Below, piece after piece: positions 57,717 to 64,000 of a stretch of DNA of 64,000 nt (positions are counted from its first letter, which is position 1; the number at the start of each line of letters is the position of its first letter). The position numbers and the translations under genes are program-made. This stretch comes from Actinomadura alba (GTDB taxonomy: Bacteria; Actinomycetota; Actinomycetes; Streptosporangiales; Streptosporangiaceae): NCBI RefSeq assembly GCF_014323705.1, contig NZ_JABVEC010000025.1, forward strand, positions 43,021 through 107,020. Reading direction: 5' to 3'. The notes under the pieces were generated by a model. It was given only the letters and a program-made list of their open reading frames with translations. It ran no database searches and was not told where the DNA came from.

Positions 57717-58975
57717 AGGGAGCTGTAGTCCACCGAGGGCCACGTGGTGATCCCGTTGGCCACGCCGTAAAGGAGAGGGTCGATGTCGCCGAAGTCGGGC
57801 TCGCTGTCGGTTTCTTGGCGGCGGTTGAAGAAGGCGGCGTAGGCGACCCCGTCGTACCTCCTGCAAAGGTACGTGTGGGTCCCGGCCAGGCCGCCGCTGT
57901 GCCAGGTGTTGAGCCCGCCGTTGTTCTCCCGGACGTACCAGCCGGCGCCGTACCACGACCCGGAGGGGAAGGTTCCCCACTCGGGTCTGGCGAAGGCCCG
58001 TGAGATCGACCGGGCGTCCAGCAGGTTCGTGGTCGCCGGCAGATCGAAGACGCGCTCGAACCTGACGAGGTCCATGGCCGTGGCCACCCAGCCGCCGCTG
58101 GCGTCCTTGTTGGCCATGTTGAACCCTCCGTACGGGTACGGAACGATCTTGGCGGACTCGTCGAGCACCGTCCTGGTGGTGAACACCGACTCGTAGGGCA
58201 CCTCGCCCGGCGTCTCGGCCTTCAGGGTGCGTCCCAGCCGCATGCGCGTGATCTTGAGCGGGGTGAGCAGCCTGCTGGTGACGTACGACCCGTAGCTCTG
58301 CCCGGTGACCTCCTCGATCACCCGCCCGAGCAGCAGGTAGCCATAGTTGCAGTACGCGTGTCTGGAGCCGGGCGTGAAGTCGAGCGGCAGGCTCGTCATA
58401 TAGGTCATCATGTCGGCGTTGTCGTTCGGCAGCCCCGTGCCGAGGGCGTCGGCGATCTTGTGCTCGATGGTGCCCGGATCGTCGGAGATCTCCCGATCCC
58501 ACCCGCCGGTGTGCTGTAGCAGCCGCCAGATGGTCACGTTCGACAACCGCGCGTCGGCCTTCTTGCCCGTCATGGGCTTCAGATCGAGCAGGCTGGTGAC
58601 CGGGGTGCCGAGATTCAGCCTCCCCTCCTGCGCCAGCCGCAGGATCGCGGTCGCCGTGATGTGCTTGCTGAGGCTCGCGATCCTGAACAGACTCGTCGGC
58701 GTCACAGCCGGCACGGGTTTCGCGGGCGTCGACAACGTGTAGGCGCGGGTGAAGACCAACTTGCCCCCGCGAGCGACCGCCAACTGCCCCGCGGTGATCC
58801 CGCGCTCATACATGTACTTCTTCATCGTGGTGTCGAAATTCACCAACGCGGAAGGCACATTCCCCCTGGCGACCACGGCCTCCCACGGCTCCGCCGCCGC
58901 CGACGCGGGCCGTGCGGCCGCCACCCCGATCGGCGCCACCAGGGCGGCCTTGAGCACATCTCGTCGATTCAGCAC
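57707..58975 (-). CDS. Tat-exported serine hydrolase (beta-lactamase/class C-like family)
   Basis: Secreted hydrolase of 422 residues. A twin-arginine leader NRRDVLKAALVAPIGV opens the protein. The catalytic S101-L-S-K104 tetrad, a Tyr motif YCNYGY, and HSGG near the C-terminus are the three beta-lactamase/D-aminopeptidase motifs. It is more likely an esterase, peptidase or cell-wall enzyme than a true beta-lactamase. GTG at 58975, placed by GAGG and by the signal peptide. No regulatory gene is nearby. Confidence 0.9.
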   Translation of the reverse strand: MLNRRDVLKAALVAPIGVAAARPASAAAEPWEAVVARGNVPSALVNFDTTMKKYMYERGITAGQLAVARGGKLVFTRAYTLSTPAKPVPAVTPTSLFRIASLSKHITATAILRLAQEGRLNLGTPVTSLLDLKPMTGKKADARLSNVTIWRLLQHTGGWDREISDDPGTIEHKIADALGTGLPNDNADMMTYMTSLPLDFTPGSRHAYCNYGYLLLGRVIEEVTGQSYGSYVTSRLLTPLKITRMRLGRTLKAETPGEVPYESVFTTRTVLDESAKIVPYPYGGFNMANKDASGGWVATAMDLVRFERVFDLPATTNLLDARSISRAFARPEWGTFPSGSWYGAGWYVRENNGGLNTWHSGGLAGTHTYLCRRYDGVAYAAFFNRRQETDSEPDFGDIDPLLYGVANGITTWPSVDYSSLYF

Positions 58976-59360
58976 ATGAGCCTCGATCAATGGGTATGTC
59001 CGGCGTGGGATTAGTTGGAGGAGAGATCGATACCGCCATCTGTGATGGCGCTGCACACTGGTTGACCGTCCGCCCATCGCCCGGCATGGCAAGCACGTTG
59101 TCGCGCCAAGCCGGCCTGCCGAGAGACTGGGTGCGATGAACCCCGGCCGCGGATATCCGGGCCGCGCGGGTGAGCCGGCTGCACGAGCCCGAGCGCCAAC
59201 CACAAGACCGGCAACGCGACGAACTGTGCCGGGTCTCGGAGTTCACGACTTGCAGGATTGTTCAATTTGGTAAACTCGCAACCTGCGGACGGTTAGATAG
59301 GTCAGCCGGATCGGTAGCGGCCAGTGTGTCCAGCACGGCCCTGAATGAGGAGGCGAGCGC
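58976..59360. other. Gap without a supportable gene
   Basis: About 385 bp between the divergent hydrolase and DUF3073 starts. An AT-rich stretch near 59246-59300 is a likely promoter area for the DUF3073 gene. No gene, RNA or repeat was recognised. Confidence 0.45.
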
Positions 59361-59555
59361 GTGGGGCGCGGTCGAGCCAAGGCCAAGCAGACGAAGGTCG
59401 CTCGCAAGCTGAAGTACAGCAGCGGCGGAACTGATCTCGACCGGCTCCGAAAGGAGTTGGGCGCAGGTGTCTCGGTGGCCGACGACGCCTCCGACACCCC
59501 TGGCGCCGGGGCCCACGAGGCCCGTGACGGCGGAGACGCTGGTGAGAGTGCGTGA
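59361..59555 (+). CDS. DUF3073 family protein
   Basis: Small protein of 64 residues. The N-terminal half, MGRGRAKAKQTKVARKLKYS then GTDLDRLRKEL, is the highly conserved actinobacterial DUF3073 signature, rich in Lys/Arg and probably nucleic-acid-associated. The tail is acidic and disordered (ADDASDTPGAGAHEARDGGD). GAGGAGG precedes the GTG start. The conserved basic head is normal, but the tail is shorter than in most members. Function unknown. Confidence 0.88.
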   Translation: MGRGRAKAKQTKVARKLKYSSGGTDLDRLRKELGAGVSVADDASDTPGAGAHEARDGGDAGESA

Positions 59556-59729
59556 GTGATCTCAGTGCTGATCCTTGGTGGCGGATGCGTCAGCTGGGTA
59601 ATGGCCGCCGATGAGATTGGCGTGTCGGGTCTAGGCGTACGACGTGGCGTAGCTCCAGAGCCTGACTTCCGAGCGCGACGTCAAAGCGACGCCCGCAGAG
59701 CCTTGGGCTGCCGGATCGAGGGCTGAGCC

Positions 59730-60065
59730 ATGCCTGTTCCGCTGCATCAGGCCAAGGCCGAGCTGTTCAAGACGCTTGGTCACCCTGTGCGCATCCGGGT
59801 GCTGGAGCTGTTGTGCGACGGGCCCATGCCGGTCCGGGACCTGCTGGCCGCGATCGAGGTAGAGGCGTCCAATCTGTCCCAGCAGCTGGCGGTGCTGCGC
59901 CGGGCAGGCATCGTGACCGCCCGGCGTGAGGGATCGACGGTGATGTACGAACTTGCCGGCGGGGACGTGTCGGATCTGATGCGGGCCGCACGGCGGATCC
60001 TCACCCAGCTGCTCACCGGCCAGCGCGATCTCCTGACCGAATTGCAGGAAGCAGACCAGATCTGA
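59730..60065 (+). CDS. ArsR-family transcriptional regulator
   Basis: Winged-helix repressor of 111 residues: AELFKTLGHPVRIRVLELLC, then VRDLLAAIEVEASNLSQQLA, with the C-terminal LRRAGIVTARREGSTVMYEL wing. No ELCVCDL-type metal cysteines. In actinobacteria this regulator commonly precedes a SulP transporter gene, and the next start overlaps its stop in an ATGA arrangement, but here that transporter is truncated, so the regulator has lost its partner. Confidence 0.9.
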   Translation: MPVPLHQAKAELFKTLGHPVRIRVLELLCDGPMPVRDLLAAIEVEASNLSQQLAVLRRAGIVTARREGSTVMYELAGGDVSDLMRAARRILTQLLTGQRDLLTELQEADQI

Positions 60066-60244
60066 TGACCCAAGGGTTCATGAGGCGATTGAACGCTGCT
60101 CGGATTCGGGCGCTGCTGCCCAGCAGGACCGACCTGGAGGCGATGGGACGCCAGCCCCGCCGGGAAGCCGGGCTCACCGTCGCGGTCATAGCGCTACCAC
60201 TCGCCCTGGGGTTCGGTGTCTCCTCGGGGATGGGAGCCTGGTGA
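60065..60244 (+). pseudogene. SulP-family permease, N-terminal stub
   Basis: Starts by ATGA overlap with arsR. The 59 residues contain RREAGLTVAVIALPLALGFG then VSSGMGAW, the first helix region of SulP anion transporters, and then stop at 60242. The remaining 450 or so residues expected for the family are absent. The downstream DNA belongs to an unrelated oxidoreductase fragment, marking a deletion junction. Confidence 0.75.
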
Positions 60245-60362
60245 CGGCCTGGAGGGCGTGCACTACCTCCGCACCCTGGAGGACGCCCTCACCCTGCGCA
60301 AACGGCTGACATCGCAGGCCGGCGACAAAGATGTAGAGTTGACTATTGGTCTATTGAAATGA
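60243..60362 (+). pseudogene. FAD-dependent pyridine nucleotide-disulfide oxidoreductase fragment
   Basis: The plus strand reads EGVHYLRTLEDALTLRKRLT, the segment that precedes the second dinucleotide-binding motif in ferredoxin/NAD(P)H reductases of this family. It lies directly against the SulP stub and stops at 60362. Both pieces look like the two ends of a deleted segment. The remaining 218 bp up to the kinase gene hold no gene that I can support. Confidence 0.6.
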
Positions 60363-60580
60363 TAGGGACGCTTGGCAGCGTGATGTGATGGCGTGAGCCG
60401 CGTTCGCTCACCTGACGCGCGCCCCACCGAGGAGCAAGTCCCAGTCGAGGAGACAGCTTCGTGGCGAGACCGCATCAGCGGCATGCCCTGGAGGCGGCTC
60501 GGCGAACGATCGGCCTCGTCACCAGATGACGTGCACCTGCGCGAAATACGATCATGGTATGAGGGAGTGCGCTTCCAGAC

Positions 60581-61966
60581 ATGTCCCTTTCCGCACTGCA
60601 CATCCGGTTACGCCCGCAGTCGATCCGCGGGCAGGTGACCGCCCTGGTGACCCTCATGGCGGTGCTCTTCCTCGTCCCCGCCGGAATAGCCGCAGGCGTG
60701 GCCGCGCACCAGGCGCTGAACAGCAACACCTGGCGGCACATCAGGCAGGAGGCCGAATTCACCGCGGCGCAGGTTCGCCGCGGGCGGCTGATCAGCCCGA
60801 TCGTGCCGCGGGCCGGTGGCGTGGATCTGATCCAGGTCGTGGCTCCCGGCAACCGCATCATCGGGTTCTCCCTTGCAGCTCGAGGGATGCCGCCGATGAC
60901 CAGGGTGTGGCCTCCCCCAGACGACCCGCAGCAGGACGTGCAGACCTGCGCGCAACCCGGGCCGGGCTGCCTGCGCATCTCCGCCCTCCGCGTCCGCTCC
61001 GCCCCTGACTCCCCCGTGGTCTACGCAGGCCGGCACGTCCCGGCCCTATCGTCGACGGGGATCTTCGATGCGATCTTCGTGACTCAAATCACCGCACTGG
61101 TCGTCCTCATCAGCTGGGGGACCTGGAGGGTCACCGGCCGGGCGCTTCGACCGGTAGGGGTCGTCGGCGCGGAGCTGGCCGCCATCAACGGCGACGACCT
61201 CAGCCGCCGCGTTCCCGAACCGGCCGGCGGAAACGAGATCACCCGATTCACCGCAACCGTCAACAGCATGCTGGGACGACTCGAGCGAACGCTCAACCAA
61301 CAGCGGCAGTTCGCCTCTGACGCCTCACATGAACTGCGTACACCCCTGGCCGGGCTCCGCGCCCAACTCGAGGAGGCACAACTCCACCCCGATCAGACCG
61401 ACCTTGAAGCCCTTCTGCAGCATGCGCTCAAAGGCGTCGACCGGCTCGAGTTCATCATCACCGACCTCCTGCTCCTAGCACGGGTCGAGGCGAACAGGCC
61501 CCAGGCACTGCAAACACTCAACCTGGCAGAACTGGTCGAAACGGAGATCTCCCACCGCGTCGACCCCCACGTCGTGGAGCTCCACCTCGACCCTACGGTG
61601 ACCATCCACGCAGTCCGCCCCCAGATACACCGGGCTCTCGCCAACCTGCTCGACAACGCCCAACGCCACGCACGACACGCCGTGTGCGTGGAGGTCCACC
61701 ACAGCGGAGACCACGCCGAGCTCACCGTCAACGACGACGGAGAGGGCATCGCCGAAGCCGACCGCGAACGCATCTTCCAACGCTTCACCCGCCTGGACAC
61801 CGCCCGAAGCCGCGACCACGGAGGCACCGGCCTCGGCCTCACCATCGCCCGTGACATCGCCCACGCCCACCATGGAACCCTCCGCATCGAAGACTCCCCC
61901 ACCGGCGGCGCACAGTTCGTCCTGCGCCTCCCCCTGCAAACCCCCGACCCACCCGCCGACCTGTGA
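60581..61966 (+). CDS. Orphan sensor histidine kinase
   Basis: Membrane kinase of 461 residues. Helix TALVTLMAVLFLVPAGIAAG, an extracytoplasmic sensor with Cys residues (QTCAQPGPGC), a second helix VTQITALVVLISWGTW, and then a HAMP domain near ALRPVGVVGAEL. Phosphoacceptor H250 is in SDASHELRTPLAGL. The kinase boxes are LANLLDNAQRH (N), DDGEGIAEADRERIF (G1/F) and HGGTGLGLTIA (G2). A response regulator gene is not adjacent on either side, unlike the usual EnvZ/OmpR-type pair. Sensed signal unknown. Confidence 0.92.
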   Translation: MSLSALHIRLRPQSIRGQVTALVTLMAVLFLVPAGIAAGVAAHQALNSNTWRHIRQEAEFTAAQVRRGRLISPIVPRAGGVDLIQVVAPGNRIIGFSLAARGMPPMTRVWPPPDDPQQDVQTCAQPGPGCLRISALRVRSAPDSPVVYAGRHVPALSSTGIFDAIFVTQITALVVLISWGTWRVTGRALRPVGVVGAELAAINGDDLSRRVPEPAGGNEITRFTATVNSMLGRLERTLNQQRQFASDASHELRTPLAGLRAQLEEAQLHPDQTDLEALLQHALKGVDRLEFIITDLLLLARVEANRPQALQTLNLAELVETEISHRVDPHVVELHLDPTVTIHAVRPQIHRALANLLDNAQRHARHAVCVEVHHSGDHAELTVNDDGEGIAEADRERIFQRFTRLDTARSRDHGGTGLGLTIARDIAHAHHGTLRIEDSPTGGAQFVLRLPLQTPDPPADL

Positions 61967-62145
61967 ATCCGTTGGCCTACCGACTGCGCCGACGCGTCTG
62001 ACCCACCGCACGGGCCCGGCAAGCCGGCAGCCTGCCTGTAGGTCCCCAGACACCCTTCCTCTCATGGAACGCGTGGTGCCCTGAGCACCCGTGGACGGGA
62101 GGTGCGATCACCTGGCCCAGCAGCGGTTTAGCGGCATGCGCCCAA

Positions 62146-62508
62146 CTACCGCTGCCGGATCTTGCAGTTTTTCCCGCGTTTGCATATGCCGTACTGGAAG
62201 ATGATCTCGCGGCCTGAATTGTTGGATGATTTATTCTGCAGCCCCTTGTTCTTGGTCGGGCTGTTCGCGGTAACACTGTTCGCACGGCCGGAAACACTCG
62301 AGTCGTTGCAGTCGACATCATTGTCTCCTTTGCCGACCACGGCATTTCTCGTGACGCCGGGCCGCGACACCTGCGCCGCCTGTGCGGTCCCCTGCATCAG
62401 CACACCCGCCACCAGGACCGTCGAACAGGCAGCGAAACCAAAGCGGGCGACGCAGCCGACCTCACTCGAAACACCATTCACCTCGAAGACCACCCCTCTG
62501 CCGCTCAT
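62146..62508 (-). CDS. Small secreted protein with Cys residues
   Basis: Hypothetical exported protein of 120 residues. The signal peptide hydrophobic core is ACSTVLVAGVLMQGTAQ, followed by AAQ as a cleavage site near residue 45. The mature part is polar and basic, rich in Asn, Ser and Lys, with NSPTKNKGLQNKSSNNSG and a C-terminus with Cys at CKRGKNCKIRQR plus one in VDCND, allowing a disulfide. No family recognised. Its DNA is less GC-rich than the surroundings, hinting at foreign origin or composition bias. The ATG at 62508 is used; shorter starts are possible. Confidence 0.6.
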   Translation of the reverse strand: MSGRGVVFEVNGVSSEVGCVARFGFAACSTVLVAGVLMQGTAQAAQVSRPGVTRNAVVGKGDNDVDCNDSSVSGRANSVTANSPTKNKGLQNKSSNNSGREIIFQYGICKRGKNCKIRQR

Positions 62509-63052
62509 TGATCATCGGTGGATGGGCCGAATCTCGACAGCTTCATCCGCACCACACATAGACGGCATGAGATCTCATACCCACACGCCCCACACTGATC
62601 ACCGCACCGAAAATTCGAACAAAAGAATTGACGCCTCTTTACGTTCTTGATCTAGCGAGCGGGCCCTGGACCGCTCAGGTCGGACCGGCAGGCACATCCG
62701 GAAGCGGGCATCACCCGACCGGGCGGCCACCCGTACAAGCAAGATCGCGATGGCTGATAGAGCCCGGTATCGCATGGGCCGTTGACGCCCAAGCGGCTCA
62801 CCCGACCGAACGCGAGCCGCCGCAGAACAGAACCCGACCATTCGGCAATCATACGGCTACGTTGAGTTAGGGAATCTTGATCGCAGGCAGGCGCCCGGCC
62901 TCGCCAGAACGCATCAGGAGACCTCATGCACGATGTGCATGCCGGCCGGTCAGGGGTGGGACGATCCGGCTTTCCGGAGCGGAGCCGACCACGCATCAGT
63001 TGCGCCTACGTTTGACACTCTCGGTTCGGGCGGGCCGCCGAAAGGCTGTTCC
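62509..63052. other. Gap without a supportable gene
   Basis: About 540 bp upstream of the secreted protein gene and before the NAD(P)-binding remnant. No convincing frame, family match or repeat. GACGGCATGAGATCTC near 62561 loosely resembles the recurring accessory motif. Confidence 0.45.
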
Positions 63053-63220
63053 TCATTCAGCCGGCAGATCCGCGCCTTGGAACAGCTGACGTTTCTCGCG
63101 ATCCAGCGCCCACGGCAACGCCGACCCGGGCACCAGGTCCTTGCCGGTCAGATCGATGCCCTCCAGCGCCTCGCCGACCGAGGCGTCGTCGAGCAGACAG
63201 GTCACGACCAGCGTGTCCCG
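63053..63220 (-). pseudogene. NAD(P)-binding oxidoreductase fragment (6PGDH/imine reductase-like)
   Basis: The minus strand encodes TSRDTLVVTCLLDDASVGEA then LEGIDLTGKDLVPGSALPWA, resembling the beta-strand/loop after the dinucleotide fold in this family (a typical member has DVVVxCLLDxxSVxEVL). It stops at 63053. The N-terminal GxGxxG part and the C-terminal helical domain are missing, and the end is degenerate. Decayed partner of the HxlR remnant on the other strand. Confidence 0.5.
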
Positions 63221-63347
63221 TGACGTGTACGACGAGGTCCCGCCGCGTGTCGAGTACGCGCTGACCGAGCCTGGTGTCGCCCTCGGAATCGCACTCCAGC
63301 CCCTCGGCCTGTGGGGACGGGAGCACGTCCTCGGACACGCTGGCTGA
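63200..63347 (+). pseudogene. HxlR-family regulator C-terminal remnant
   Basis: SRDVYDEVPPRVEYALTEPG then VALGIALQPLGLWGREH matches the C-terminal wing of HxlR-family regulators. There is no start or helix-turn-helix in front; it overlaps the oxidoreductase fragment on the other strand. From 63348 to 63698 I find no gene, only a further plus-strand stretch reading TALEQAPGVRMECADGPIWI, not recognised. Confidence 0.55.
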
Positions 63348-63698
63348 AGGTCCTGCGTACCGCGTTGGAGCAGGCGCCGGGGGTTCGTATGGAGTGTGCG
63401 GACGGCCCCATCTGGATCGTGGAGTCGGAGTCCATGTAGCCGCGTCGCGGTTGTCTATCGCTGAGGTCTGCGAATGGTTCACCAGCCAGATGACGCGGTC
63501 GAGGTGTTCCATGCGGTGTGGGCCGCGGACGGCCAGGACTGCGTCGGTCATGCTCCGCCGCCGTCACGTGGCGGTTCCGGGCCCGTGACGACCACCCCGA
63601 ACAGGTGCGGCGCGCTACGTACCGCCGGCGGCCGGATCGTCCATCTGCCGTAGCCTGAAAGTAGATCGCATCAGGTCATCGGCTGAAGCGGGATACCA

Positions 63699-63950
63699 AT
63701 GGGTGATTTGAAGCCTACGGCGGAGCTGCATCTTCGCATGGTCGGTCACGCCGCGGATTGGACAATGCTCCTGCATGGTGAGCCGCCGAGCGAAGATCTA
63801 TTGGCGTCGTGGATGCAAGAAGGCATGGTCGCCAAGCTCCTGGTCGCCGAACAAGGCAGCAACGAGCCCTACACCCTGCTGGTGAACTTCGCCCTGGTCA
63901 TCTCCGCGCGGGTTTCGACACCCTTGGGCGGGCGGGGTGTGCGTTTCTGA
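63699..63950 (+). CDS. Hypothetical protein at the window's right edge
   Basis: Frame of 83 residues starting MGDLKPTAELHLRMVGHAAD, with GEPPSEDLLASWMQEGMVAK and PYTLLVNFALVISARV. A plausible ribosome-binding site precedes the ATG. The frame ends with a Gly/Arg-rich tail (LGGRGVRF), and the last 50 bp of the window read ANGIWKQSLEPYEL in another frame, so the gene may be frameshifted or continue past the window. Family not recognised. Confidence 0.5.
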   Translation: MGDLKPTAELHLRMVGHAADWTMLLHGEPPSEDLLASWMQEGMVAKLLVAEQGSNEPYTLLVNFALVISARVSTPLGGRGVRF

Positions 63951-64000
63951 CCCAACGCGCCAACGGCATCTGGAAGCAGTCCTTAGAGCCCTACGAGCTC

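Noticed and set aside
57707..58975. Calling the serine hydrolase an antibiotic-resistance beta-lactamase
   Set aside because: Motifs are those of the wider esterase/DD-peptidase family, and there is no regulatory or resistance context.
60393..60638. Frame of 81 codons before the histidine kinase
   Set aside because: Its middle (MPWRRLGERSASSPDDVHL) looks protein-like, but it overlaps the kinase start and I cannot match it to a family; it may be another fragment.

Overview
The window is from a high-GC actinomycete chromosome. Base composition, GTG and TTG starts, coupled 4-nt gene overlaps and families such as DUF3073, DUF5990, DUF6461, FurA-KatG and a QcrB-type cytochrome b all point that way. 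A member of the Streptosporangiales is a reasonable guess, but that is inference. I recognised no rRNA, tRNA or CRISPR array.

Layout. 0-4.4 kb: an ABC-2 exporter, a BlaI/M56 protease pair, a cation diffusion facilitator and a second BlaI-like repressor. 4.7-7.9 kb: an IclR regulator, a glucarate-dehydratase-like enolase-superfamily enzyme and a D-2-hydroxyacid dehydrogenase, closed by a strong hairpin. 8.1-11.4 kb: a stand-alone QcrB-like cytochrome b that lacks the expected heme bH ligands, convergent with a Tat-exported 5'-nucleotidase. 11.6-20 kb: two regulator/enzyme pairs, each with palindromes in the divergent spacer, plus DUF5990, beta-propeller and DUF4419 proteins. 20-43 kb: an accessory region of mostly unrelated single genes (SMI1/KNR4, DUF1877, dihydrofolate reductase-like, hydrolases, AraC, TetR, LRR, DUF6745), mixed with gene fragments and a recurring short sequence. 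42.8-54.5 kb: a glucarate catabolic locus with an Opp/Dpp-type ABC transporter, a LysR regulator, 5-dehydro-4-deoxyglucarate dehydratase, ketoglutarate semialdehyde dehydrogenase, glucarate dehydratase and a 2-hydroxyacid dehydrogenase. 54.7-57.4 kb: katG and furA. 57.5-64 kb: a serine hydrolase, DUF3073, ArsR, an orphan histidine kinase, a small secreted protein and several gene remnants.

How the genes work together. The 42.8-54.5 kb locus can take glucarate to 5-dehydro-4-deoxyglucarate, then 2,5-dioxovalerate, then 2-oxoglutarate. A dehydratase plus 2-hydroxyacid dehydrogenase pair occurs a second time at 5.6-7.9 kb, and candidate operators in front of the two loci share spacing and core bases, so they may answer to a common regulator.

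The least explained structure is in the accessory region. Variants of a 13-15 bp sequence (CGGCATGAGCGGATG on the plus strand) lie just beyond the 3' ends of many genes, usually with orientation matching gene direction. Several gene fragments end at them. One gene (DUF1877) is present twice, 14 kb apart, as a nearly identical unit of about 600 bp whose edges fall at or near such sequences. This resembles cassette-type shuffling of single genes, but no integrase is visible here and the motif was found by eye.
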